Below are positions 10,349-19,697 of a stretch of DNA of 57,847 nt, piece by piece (position 1 is the first letter of the stretch; the number at the start of each line of letters is the position of its first letter). The position numbers and the translations under genes were made by a program. The notes under the pieces are model-generated. The model had not been told where the DNA came from, made no database searches, and saw only the letters and a program-made list of their open reading frames with translations. Source of the stretch: Betaproteobacteria bacterium (GTDB taxonomy: Bacteria; Pseudomonadota; Gammaproteobacteria; Burkholderiales; SG8-39); the NCBI GenBank assembly GCA_004297625.1, contig SCTY01000035.1:1-57847 (forward strand), in the 5' to 3' direction.

Positions 10349-11722
10349 GGGAAAAGGGTCCTGACCCCTTTTTCGCTGCCGCTGCCCGCCGATGCGCGGC
10401 GCACTCTGGCCGCCGGCTGGCTCGCGCTCGCGCTCGCCGCGCTCATCGGCTCGGGCGTGTTCTCGATCCTCCTCGTGCTCTCGCGCGCGCCGTACGTGAA
10501 GGACTTCTTCCCGCTCGTCGATTTCTTCAAGGTGGCGCTCGTCGTGCACGTCGACCTCTCGGTGCTGGTGTGGTTCGCGGCGTTCGGCGGCCTGCTGTGG
10601 AGCCTGCACGGCACGCAGCGCCTGCTAGCGAGCGGCTGGGCGGCGCTCGCGCTGTGCGCGGCGGGCACGGCGGTGATGGCCGCCGCGCCGTTCGCGCAGG
10701 CGGCGGCGCCGGTGATGAGCAACTACGTGCCGGTGCTCGACGGCCCGGTTTTTATCTCAGGACTTTTGATTTTTGGAATCGGCTGCGCCTTTTTGGTGGT
10801 GCGCGCGATGGCGGCCGCGCCCGCCGTCGGCATCCGGCCGGACGGCGCGGGCGCGCTGCGCTTCGGGCTCAACGCGGCGGCGGTATCGGCGGGGGTGGCG
10901 CTTTTCGCTTTCGCGTGGTCGTGGCTCGCCCTGCCCGCTTCGCTCGACGGCAAGGCGTACTACGAGGTGCTCTTCTGGGGCGGCGGCCACGTGCTGCAGT
11001 TCACCTGGACGCTGCTCATGTTCGTCGCCTGGCTGTGGCTCGCCGACGCGCTCGGGGCGCGCGCCGCGCTTTCGCCGCGCATCGCGATGCTGCTCTTCGG
11101 CGTCGGCCTGGTGTCGGTGTTCGCCACCCCGGTCATCTATCTCGCGTACGACGTCACCTCGGTCCCGCACTACCGGCTGCAGACCTGGCTCATGCGCATC
11201 GGCGGCGGGCTCGCGATCGCGCCCTTTGCCGCGGCCACGCTGTACGCGCTCTTCACCGCGCCGCGCCCGACGCCCGAGCAGCGGCCGCTGCGCGCGGCGC
11301 TCGCCTGGTCGCTCGTGCTCTTCGGCGCGGGCGGCCTGATCGGCCTGCTGATCAACGGCAGCAACGTCAAGATCCCCGCGCACTATCATGGCGCCATCGT
11401 GGGCATCACGCTCGCTTTCATGGGCCTCGCCTATCATCTGCTGCCGCGCATGGGCTACGCGCGGCCGAACGCGCGCCTGGCGCGGCTTCAGCCCGCGATC
11501 TACGGCGCGGGACAGCTCGCGCACATCGCCGGGCTGGTGTGGTCGGGCGGCTACGGGGTGCAGCGCAAGGTCGCCGGCGCGGAAGAGGTGCTGCGCGGCT
11601 TCGATCAGGTCGCGGCGATGGGCCTGATGGGCCTCGGCGGCCTCGCGGCGGTCGCCGGCGGCCTGCTCTTCATCGTCATCGTGTGCGAGGCGCTATGGAC
11701 ATCGTCTGGTTCACGCTCGTAG
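10323..11722 (+). CDS. heme-copper-oxidase-like subunit I (CcoN/NorB-like), 5' end frameshifted
   Basis: Polytopic membrane protein with about 12 predicted helices. It resembles subunit I of the NorB/cbb3 branch: a low-spin heme histidine in VVHVDLSVLVW (codon 10547), a CuB-type histidine in GGGHVLQF (10988), and an AHYHG pair (11381, 11387) before LLPRMGY. The usual His-His pair of the copper site appears as His-Tyr (PHYRLQTW, 11168), so the second metal site may be altered. An ATG with a good ribosome-binding site (AGAGGAAAG) at 10323 starts MSTPSLYAEGKGS and then stops inside repeat copy 2. The body resumes in the -1 frame (LPLPADARRTLAAGW). A GGGAAAA slippery heptamer sits at 10349-10355. 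The gene may be rescued by frameshifting, read from an internal start (GTG 10457), or broken. Confidence 0.65.
10351..10374. repeat. short palindromic repeat (copy 2), at the oxidase gene start
   Basis: GAAAAGGGTC and GACCCCTTTTTC face each other across a 2-nt loop, with slight arm mismatch. The copy lies 28 bp inside the gene that begins at the well-placed ATG at 10323. It brings a stop (TGA at 10362) in that frame, and the rest of the oxidase continues in the -1 frame. Confidence 0.75.
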
Positions 11723-11874
11723 CCGTCGGGCTTTACTTCGGGGCGGACCGGCTGCTCGACTGGATCGAGCGCAAGCGCGGGGCGCGCTTCGAGAACCGGC
11801 AGATCGTCTTCTTCGCGATCATCCTGCCGCTCGCGCTGGCGGCGTTCTGGCTGGTGCGGACTTTCTGGAGCTAG
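11695..11874 (+). CDS. small two-helix membrane protein of the oxidase operon
   Basis: A 59-aa protein with two hydrophobic segments (about residues 3-18 and 36-56) separated by a charged loop (DWIERKRGARFENRQ). It starts 28 bp before the oxidase gene ends, so translation is probably coupled. Small subunits of this size accompany cbb3 and other terminal oxidases and often stabilise them; that role is inferred from position. Its stop codon shares bases with the stop of the convergent universal stress protein gene. Confidence 0.6.
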   Translation: MDIVWFTLVAVGLYFGADRLLDWIERKRGARFENRQIVFFAIILPLALAAFWLVRTFWS

Positions 11875-12314
11875 CGGAAAACCACCGTCGGCACTTCGGC
11901 GTTGCGCAGCACCGCGGTCGTCTGGCTGCCGTGCCAGAGCGCCGCGAGCCCCGTGCGGGCGTGGGTGGCCATGAAGATCGCGTCGCAGCCGTTGCGCTTC
12001 GCCGCGGCGACGATCGCCTCGTAGGGCCGGTCGGACTGGGCGAAATCCACGTCGCATTCGACCCCCGCTGCCCGCGCGCTCTTGACTCCTGCCGCGACCG
12101 CGCGCTCGGCCTTCTCGCGCGAGAGCTGATCGTAATCGGAGAGCGATACAATCCGCCCGGAAATGATCTCGCCCTCGCCGGGCGGCAGGTACTCGGGCAC
12201 GGCGGTGAAGAAAGTCACCCTGGCGCGCGCTTCGCGCGCGAAGTCGATGCCGGCTTGCACCGCCTTGGCGGCGGTTTCGGAGCCGTCGGTCGGAATGAGG
12301 ATGTGCTTGTACAC
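11871..12314 (-). CDS. universal stress protein (single UspA domain)
   Basis: A 147-aa UspA-fold protein. It begins YKHILIPTDGSETAAKAV and ends with the nucleotide-binding-loop region MATHARTGLAALWHGS and VPTVVF. The family loop G-x2-G-x9-G-(S/T) is degenerate here (T-R-T-G, then HGSQT), so ATP binding is possible but not assured. The GTG start is preceded by GGAAGGAA. It lies 11 bp downstream of the ferritin-like gene on the same strand, so both are probably expressed from the FNR site at 12870. Confidence 0.85.
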   Translation of the reverse strand: MYKHILIPTDGSETAAKAVQAGIDFAREARARVTFFTAVPEYLPPGEGEIISGRIVSLSDYDQLSREKAERAVAAGVKSARAAGVECDVDFAQSDRPYEAIVAAAKRNGCDAIFMATHARTGLAALWHGSQTTAVLRNAEVPTVVFR

Positions 12315-12325
12315 GGTTCCTTCCC

Positions 12326-12835
12326 TCAGTGTTGCGCCCTGTCGGAGCCTTCGAACACCGAAGCCCAGTCCACGAACGGATCGCGCGCGCGCTCCAGCGT
12401 GCGCTCCAGCAGCTGCATGTGCTCGGTCTCTTCCGCGGCCATCTCCTTGGCGAGCGCGCGCAGCGCCGGATCGCCGGAGTCGCGTTGCACGTGCGAGAAG
12501 AAGGCGCGCGCGCGCTTTTCGGCCTGCAGCGCGATCGCGAGCGCCTGGCGCGGCGTGAGGAGGCGAAAGATGAGGTCGTGGGCCGCCGTTTGCGGCGTGC
12601 CGGCGTCGAGCCAGCTGTAATCGGCGGCGAGCGGCGGCAGCGCGACGCCGCTGGTGCGGCGCCGCAGCGCCTTCAGATGATCGCTTTCGAAAGCGGCGAG
12701 CTTGCCGAACACGCGCGCAAGCTCCTCGTTTCCCTGGTCGGCCATGCGCTCGGCAAACTCCCGGTAGCGCTCCGCCGCTTCGCGCTCGATCGCAATGGCG
12801 TGAACGTACAACTCGGCTGCCGATTCGATGCTCAT
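12326..12835 (-). CDS. ferritin-like / rubrerythrin-type diiron protein
   Basis: A 169-aa four-helix protein with repeated carboxylate/histidine ligands: E-R-E-A-A-E-R-Y near residue 15, F-E-S-D-H near 48 and E-E-T-E-H near 140, the pattern of ferritin-like diiron domains. No rubredoxin-type cysteine tail is present. A role in iron or peroxide handling is expected from the family. The ATG at 12835 is 41.5 bp from the centre of the FNR site and follows TATTTT by 7 bp, implying a leaderless transcript. The longer open frame upstream of this ATG would run into the promoter and is rejected. Confidence 0.75.
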   Translation of the reverse strand: MSIESAAELYVHAIAIEREAAERYREFAERMADQGNEELARVFGKLAAFESDHLKALRRRTSGVALPPLAADYSWLDAGTPQTAAHDLIFRLLTPRQALAIALQAEKRARAFFSHVQRDSGDPALRALAKEMAAEETEHMQLLERTLERARDPFVDWASVFEGSDRAQH

Positions 12836-12869
12836 GCAAAACAAAATACACTCACGACGCCGAGGGTTT

Positions 12870-12883
12870 TTGACCCACGTCAA
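12870..12883. promoter_or_regulatory. FNR-type site between ferritin-like and usp genes
   Basis: TTGACccacGTCAA is a perfect 5-4-5 palindrome. On the minus strand its centre is 41.5 bp from the ferritin-like start codon, with TATTTT as -10. On the plus strand it is 58.5 bp from the usp ATG, which has a ribosome-binding site and so a normal leader of about 17 nt. It probably serves both directions. Confidence 0.75.
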
Positions 12884-12934
12884 TCACGTCGCAACCGAAA
12901 CTCTTAACCTTGTCAAACGCGAAAGGGAATCGCG

Positions 12935-13384
12935 ATGTTCAAGCACATCCTCATCCCCACCGATGGTTCCAAGCTGGCGGCAAAAGGCGTGAAGGCGGGC
13001 GTGAAGCTCGCCGCGTCGCTCGGCGCAAGAGTGACCGGCGTCTACGTCATCCCGCCGTACATGCCGCCGGTCTACGGCGAAGCGGCCGTCTACTACGTGC
13101 CGCAGCTCTCCGCCGCCGAATACCGCAAGAGCGCCGAGCGCGCTGCGAAGAAGGCGCTCGCCGCCGTCGAGATCGAGTGCCAGACCGCGGGCGTGCGCTG
13201 CGCGACGCGCTTCGTCACCGCGGCGCATCCCTACGACGGCATCCTGCGCGCGGCGCGCGCCGCGAAGTGCGACGCGATCGCGATGTCCTCGCACGGCCGC
13301 GGCGGCCTGGGCGGCCTGCTGCTCGGCAGCGAAACGAGCCGGGTGCTCGCGCACTCGAAGCTTCCGGTGCTGGTCACCCGCTGA
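12935..13384 (+). CDS. universal stress protein (single UspA domain)
   Basis: A 149-aa UspA protein. FKHILIPTDGSKLAAKGVKA forms the first strand and helix. The C-terminal SSHGRGGLGGLLLGSETSRVL carries the full ATP-binding motif G-x2-G-x9-G-(S/T). A ribosome-binding site (AGGGAA) precedes the ATG, so unlike its divergent neighbour this message has a leader. It is followed by the TraR/DksA-type gene with a 21-bp gap. USPs of this type are typical members of low-oxygen survival regulons, consistent with the FNR site upstream. Confidence 0.9.
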   Translation: MFKHILIPTDGSKLAAKGVKAGVKLAASLGARVTGVYVIPPYMPPVYGEAAVYYVPQLSAAEYRKSAERAAKKALAAVEIECQTAGVRCATRFVTAAHPYDGILRAARAAKCDAIAMSSHGRGGLGGLLLGSETSRVLAHSKLPVLVTR

Positions 13385-13405
13385 ATATCGAACGAAGGAA
13401 TCGCA

Positions 13406-13630
13406 ATGCCTTACCGCTACTTCACCCTCGAGCAGCGCGCGAACCTCGAAAGCCTGATCCGCTCGCAGATGATCGCGCAACCCGGCCTCGCCGGGACGCT
13501 CGAGCGCCTGCGCACGCCCGACTACGGCATCTGCGTGCGCTGCGGCGCCGAGATTCCCTATGTCCGCCTGATGGAGCTTCCGGCGGTCGAGTACTGCGCG
13601 ACCTGCATGGGGTCAGAGCAAATGCTCTGA
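13406..13630 (+). CDS. short TraR/DksA-type zinc-finger protein
   Basis: A 74-aa protein with a C4 zinc finger (CVRC near residue 43, CATC near residue 65) of the DksA/TraR family, which act through the RNA polymerase secondary channel. The usual N-terminal coiled coil with acidic tip is nearly absent, so it resembles short TraR-like forms. The last six codons (GSEQML and the stop) are written by a palindromic repeat, so the original C-terminus has been replaced. Translation is probably coupled with the usp gene upstream. Confidence 0.75.
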   Translation: MPYRYFTLEQRANLESLIRSQMIAQPGLAGTLERLRTPDYGICVRCGAEIPYVRLMELPAVEYCATCMGSEQML

Positions 13631-13634
13631 CCCC
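13609..13634. repeat. palindromic repeat (copy 3), forming the end of a gene
   Basis: GGGGTCAGAGCA and TGCTCTGACCCC are 12-bp perfect arms around AA. The element supplies the last sense codons and the TGA stop of the zinc-finger gene, and it ends 4 bp before the stop of the convergent hemerythrin gene. It could also act as a terminator hairpin, but no T-tract follows. Confidence 0.85.
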
Positions 13635-13637
13635 GCC

Positions 13638-14225
13638 TTAGGCTTTTTGCCAGACGTCGCCCAGGCCGATCGGCGCGGGCGCGAGGTTGGCGATGCGCGA
13701 GAACAGCTTCTGGAAGTCCTGCTCTTCCATGCCCGCCAGCGCATCGCGGTTGCGCGCGAACTCGGCGCCGATCGCGCGCCAGTCCTCCGCGCTGAGGTAG
13801 CGCTCGGCAAGAGGCAGCAGCTCGGCCTCCTCCTTGCGCATGTGGTTCCAGTGGAAGTCGGCGTAGGCGTCGACCGCCGCCAGGAACTCGCGCGCGCCCT
13901 GCGGCCAGCCTTCCTCGAAAAACAGCAGGCTGCGCTCGAGGTCGCGGACGAGCTGCGCGCCCTTCACGTGCTCGCTCTTCAGGTCGTCGACCAGCTCCTG
14001 GGTCTGCGGCGCGCGCTGCACTAGTCGGGCAAAAAGCTGCTCGTCCTCCTTGGGATGGTGCAGCCGCTCCGGGTACTCGTCGATGTAGCGCAGCATGCTG
14101 CGGAACACCTGGAAGCGCGGCTTGACGTGCGGGTCCTGCGCGAGCTGCGCCAGATGCTTCAGCCCGAGGAGCACGGCCGAGATCGAGCGGTGTTCGTCCT
14201 TCAATATGCGGATTGCCTCAGTCAT
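13638..14225 (-). CDS. hemerythrin-domain protein
   Basis: A 195-aa protein with the helical HHE cation-binding fold: D-E-H-R near residue 11, H-H-P-K-E-D-E near residue 56, S-E-H near 85 and H-W-N-H-M-R-K-E-E near 125. These histidines and carboxylates would hold a diiron site that binds oxygen or nitric oxide, or takes part in iron-cluster repair. It overlaps the TauE/SafE-type gene by 8 bp and is probably in one operon with it and hemN, downstream of the FNR site at 16307. Confidence 0.88.
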   Translation of the reverse strand: MTEAIRILKDEHRSISAVLLGLKHLAQLAQDPHVKPRFQVFRSMLRYIDEYPERLHHPKEDEQLFARLVQRAPQTQELVDDLKSEHVKGAQLVRDLERSLLFFEEGWPQGAREFLAAVDAYADFHWNHMRKEEAELLPLAERYLSAEDWRAIGAEFARNRDALAGMEEQDFQKLFSRIANLAPAPIGLGDVWQKA

Positions 14226-14880
14226 GACCGACCCCTAGAAAAATAAGAACGAGACCCCATGCGCCGAATCCGAGCACCGCGCCGCCCACGCCCAAGCGTA
14301 CCGCACGGCGCGACATCCAGCCGCGCAGCCGCGCAGCCGCCACGCCGACGGCGAGGAGCCACGGCGCAGTGCCCAGGCCGAACGCCGCCATGCCCGCCGC
14401 GCCGCCCGCCGGGCTTCCGGCGAACGCCGACGCCGCGAGCGCGCCATAGACGAGCCCGCACGGCAGCCAGCCCCACACGAGTCCGGCGCGATACGCGCCG
14501 CCGAGCGTCCGAACCTGGATGAGGCGCGCGGCGATCGGCTGCAGGCGGCGCCACAGCGGAGTGCCGAGGCTCTCCAGCCAGCGCATCGGGCCCTTCAGCC
14601 CGGCGAGATGCAGCCCGACGAAGATCAGCACCCCGTTGGCGAGCACGTAGAGCGCGCTCTGCCCGCCGCTCGCATACCAGCCCAACCCGCCCGCCGCGCC
14701 GGCCGCGGTACCCGCAACGGCGTAGCTCGTGATACGGCCCGCGTTGAAGGCCGCGGCATGAATCCATTGTTTTTCACGTCCTGTGGAAAAAGCGGCGACG
14801 ATGCCGCCGCACATGCCCACGCAGTGCAGCCCGGAGGCGAGGCCGAGCGCGGCCATGGCGAGGAGGAACGCGGCGTCCAC
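14218..14880 (-). CDS. TauE/SafE-family membrane protein (cbb3-associated type)
   Basis: A 220-aa protein with about six membrane helices. It starts with GLHCVGMCGGI, the paired-cysteine helix characteristic of the group found beside cbb3 oxidase and cytochrome maturation genes, and has the mid-protein WGWLPCGLVYGAL motif. Homologues are linked to copper or heme-protein assembly, sometimes annotated as sulfite exporters; the cysteine motifs favour a metal or thiol role. The GTG start lies directly after the stop of hemN, so it is translationally coupled. Confidence 0.8.
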   Translation of the reverse strand: MDAAFLLAMAALGLASGLHCVGMCGGIVAAFSTGREKQWIHAAAFNAGRITSYAVAGTAAGAAGGLGWYASGGQSALYVLANGVLIFVGLHLAGLKGPMRWLESLGTPLWRRLQPIAARLIQVRTLGGAYRAGLVWGWLPCGLVYGALAASAFAGSPAGGAAGMAAFGLGTAPWLLAVGVAAARLRGWMSRRAVRLGVGGAVLGFGAWGLVLIFLGVGHD

Positions 14881-16270
14881 TCAGATCACCTTCGAGTACG
14901 TCGCACGCTCGCGCCGCTCGCGCAGATAGCGGTCGAACACCATGCAGATCGCGCGCACGAGGAGCCGTCCCTTCGGCGTCACCACGATCCAGTCGGGCGC
15001 GATCTCGACCAGGCCCTCTTCCGCCAGGCGGCGCAGATCGGCGAGCTCGTCGGCGAAGTACTTGCGGAAATCCACGAGGTAGGAAAGCTCGATCGACTCG
15101 ATCGACAGGCGGAAGTGGCAGGTGAGCGCCTGGATGACCGCGCGGCGCACGAGATCGTCCTGCGTGAGCTCGATGCCGCGCAGCACCGGCAGCCGCCCGG
15201 CGTCGAGCGCGCCGTAGTACTCGTCGAGCTCCTTGAAGTTCTGGCAGTACGTCGGTCCCACCTGGCCGATCGCCGACACGCCGAGGCCGACGAGATCGCC
15301 CTGGCTCGTCGAATAACCCTGGAAGCTGCGCCGCAGCTGCCCGAGCGCCTGCGCGATCGCGAGCTCGTCGGTGGGCCGCGCGAAATGATCCATCCCGATG
15401 TAGAGGTAGCCCGCGCGCGTGAGCCGCCCGATGGCGAGCGTCATGATCTGGAGCTTCAGCTCCGCCGAGGGCAGGTCCGCGGCGGCGATGCGCCGCTGCG
15501 GCATGAAGGCCTTGGGCAGGTGCGCGTAGTTGTAGAGCGCGATCCGGTCGGGATCGAGCATCAAGACCTTGTCGAGCGTGCGGTTGAAGGTGTCGAGGGT
15601 CTGCTTGGGCAGGCCGTAGATCAGGTCGAGGTTGACCGAGCGGAAGCCGCTCGCGCGCGCTTCGTCGGCCACCCGGCGCACCACGTCCTCGCTCTGGATG
15701 CGGTGCACCGCGCGCTGCACCGCCGGGTCGAAATCCTGGACCCCGATCGAAAGGCGGTTGAACCCGAGCTGGGCGAGAAACTCCATGTCGCCCGCGGCGA
15801 CGTTGCGCGGATCGACCTCGATCGCGCATTGGGCTTTCGAGTCGCGCTCGAAGCGCCGGTTGAGCGCCTCCATCAGGCGGCTCGTCTCCTCGCGCGAGAG
15901 GAACGTCGGCGTGCCGCCGCCGAAGTGCAGCTCGGAGATCCGGCGGTCTTTACCCAGCAGCTCGCCGATGAACGTCAGTTCCTTGTCCAAGTACTTGATA
16001 TACTTGGTTGATTTTGCGTGGTCGCGAGTGACGATTTTGTTGCACGCGCAGTAGTAGCAGAGGCTTTCGCAGAAAGGGATATGCACATAAACCGACAGCG
16101 CCTGATTGATGCCGCCGATGTTGCGCTTGGCGAGCCACTGGCGCAGCTGCGCCTCCCCGAAGGCCTCGACGAAGCGGTCGGCCGTGGGATACGAGGTGTA
16201 GCGCGGCCCGCTCACGTCGTGGTTGCGGATCAGCACCGGGTCGATGACGAGCTCGGACGCGGGGTAGTGC

Positions 16271-16272
<2 letters not shown>
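14881..16272 (-). CDS. hemN: oxygen-independent coproporphyrinogen III dehydrogenase (HemN)
   Basis: Radical SAM enzyme of heme synthesis that converts coproporphyrinogen III to protoporphyrinogen IX without oxygen. The motif YVHIPFCESLCYYCACN (C-x3-C-x2-C-x-C, about residue 62), the glycine-rich LHFGGGTPTFL and the length of 463 aa all fit true HemN rather than HemW. The ATG at 16272 was chosen from family length and because it lies 41.5 bp from the FNR site, with CATAGT 7 bp before it. The frame extends further upstream, but that part is antisense to the kinase gene. HemN is a classic FNR target, which supports the reading of the regulatory sites. Confidence 0.93.
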
Positions 16273-17991
<1,719 letters not shown>

Positions 17992-17995
<4 letters not shown>

Positions 17996-18606
17996 TCCGC
18001 GTGCTCGTGGCCGACGACCACAAGATCGTGCGCGACGGGCTGAAGCGCATCCTCGCGGCGAGCGCCGACATCCAGGTGGCGGGCGAGGCGGCGAGCGGCG
18101 ACGAGGCGCTCGCGCTCGTGAAGAAAAACGACTACGACGTCGCGATGCTCGACATGTCGATGCCCGGGCTCGCCGGCATCGACCTCATCAAGCGCATCAA
18201 GCTCGAAAGACCGCAGCTGCGGCTGCTCGTGCTCTCGATGCACGCCGAGCACCAGTACGCGGCGCGCGCGCTCAAGGCCGGCGCCTCCGGCTACCTCACC
18301 AAGGACAGCGCCGCCGAGCAGCTCGTCCTCGCGCTGCGCAAGATCGCCGCCGGCGGCGTGCACATCAGCGAAGCGGCCGCGGCAAGCCTGGTTTCGGGCG
18401 GCAGGCAGCCGCACGAGACGCTCTCCGACCGCGAGTTCGAAGTGCTGCGCTTCCTCGTCGAAGGCCTCGGGCCGACCGAGATCGCCGAGCGCCTGCACCT
18501 CTCGGTGAAGACCGTGAGCACGCACAAGACGCGCATCCTCGAGAAGCTCGGCGTGGGCAGCACCGCCGAGCTGGTGCGCTACGCGATCGAGAACAAGCTT
18601 CTCTAG
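17992..18606 (+). CDS. NarL/FixJ-family response regulator
   Basis: A 204-aa two-domain regulator. The receiver has the acidic pair ADDHK, the phosphoacceptor aspartate in VAMLDMSMPG (about residue 54) and lysine in YLTKDSA. The LuxR-type HTH contains LSDREFEVLRFLVEGLGPTEIAERLHLSVKTV in order (about residues 142-175). The ATG overlaps the TGA of the kinase gene, so the two form a coupled two-component pair. The DNA target is unknown; the TAGGA-N4-TCCTA palindrome at 28358 is one candidate. Confidence 0.93.
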
Positions 18607-18749
18607 GCAAGTTAAGGAGCTTCGGGTCCGAACTCATGAGACCCCACCTGGGGGCGACTTAGCGTGAAGCGGCGAGGCAGTTCGGCGTTAGTCAACGGCG
18701 CCTGAATGACCGATGCGCGGCAAGATCGGCTAGCTTTGTCTTGACGTCC

Positions 18750-19202
18750 TTACTCGGCGGGTGGGTATCGCCTCGTCGCATCTGGTCCATGACTTCCCGG
18801 TGGTTCGTCATTAATGGGGAAGTTGAGCTCGATGATTACACCGGCAGGATCCAACACAAACAATTGCCAAAGCCCGGCGTTCTCTAAACAAGTTTGTCTC
18901 CAATCAAGACCGAGTTCGATGACACGTTTCTTAATCTGATCGAATCCGTGCGCCTTGAAAGCGATGTGATCGACGGAACTGGTCGCCTCGCCACGTTTGA
19001 ACCACGGATCCAGTTCCGGCGGGTATTCCTTCTCCATCAAGTGGACCATCGTTTTGTCTAATTGCAGCCACATTCCAGGGAACCCGAGATCCGGCCGGTC
19101 CGCGACCGCAATGCCGAGAACGTCTTTATAAAATTCACCCATCTTTTGTAGAGCGCCAGATTTACATCTAATCGCTACGTGATGCAGGTCAACAAGGGGC
19201 AT
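18750..19202 (-). CDS. VOC-superfamily protein (glyoxalase/dioxygenase fold)
   Basis: A 150-aa single VOC-module pair. It begins VDLHHVAIRCKS, with a probable metal-binding histidine in the first strand, and ends with the strand FVLDPAGVIIELNFP, whose glutamate is the usual last metal ligand. Also seen are MVHLMEKEY and SSVDHIAFKAHG. Such small proteins include glyoxalases, extradiol dioxygenases and isomerases. As the last gene of the operon it may process the product of the Rieske dioxygenase. The substrate is unknown. Confidence 0.8.
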   Translation of the reverse strand: MPLVDLHHVAIRCKSGALQKMGEFYKDVLGIAVADRPDLGFPGMWLQLDKTMVHLMEKEYPPELDPWFKRGEATSSVDHIAFKAHGFDQIKKRVIELGLDWRQTCLENAGLWQLFVLDPAGVIIELNFPINDEPPGSHGPDATRRYPPAE

Positions 19203-19235
19203 AGGCGGTCCTTGAGTAAAGAGAGTTGGGCTCAG

Positions 19236-19697
19236 TTACAGGGGAACGTGAGAACCTGGTCCAAGCTGACGGGTGGCAAGCTTTACCGTGCGAGACTTCA
19301 GTTGCGGTGAACCACTGCTCAGCACCACGTCATCGATATACATGCCAGCGGCGTACAGCCTCGACGCACCCTCCAAGTCCGTATGAATGACGAGCAGGGA
19401 ACTCGTGACGTGTACGTCACCATTGGCTTGCTGCGGCTCCATTAGGTAAACATTCAAGTTCCTGAGGAAGGAACCGGGCAAGCGGACATGGTTCGGAATA
19501 TTCTTTAGAAGGTGCTCCATCCCCTCCCGATCTAAGTTTAGCCAGATCATTTCCTTGCCTAACTCCGGGCTGTAAGCGGTGATCTGATAGCGAAAATCGG
19601 ATGCGCAAAGCTGCATAAACCCGTCGAAATTCTCTTCGTCCATAAATAAGCCGGATCGATAAATGAGCGCTCCGATTTGGTTATCTGTTAGCGGCAT
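19236..19697 (-). CDS. aromatic-ring-hydroxylating dioxygenase, beta subunit
   Basis: A 153-aa small subunit of the SnoaL/NTF2-like fold that packs against the Rieske alpha subunit and carries no metal. Typical features are the acidic start (MDEENFDGFMQLCASDFRYQI), the ITAYSPELGKEM segment and the C-terminal KSRTVKLATRQ. I chose the ATG after a clear GGGAGAG ribosome-binding site rather than one 21 bp upstream. It overlaps the alpha subunit gene by 17 bp, consistent with stoichiometric synthesis. Confidence 0.82.
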   Translation of the reverse strand: MPLTDNQIGALIYRSGLFMDEENFDGFMQLCASDFRYQITAYSPELGKEMIWLNLDREGMEHLLKNIPNHVRLPGSFLRNLNVYLMEPQQANGDVHVTSSLLVIHTDLEGASRLYAAGMYIDDVVLSSGSPQLKSRTVKLATRQLGPGSHVPL

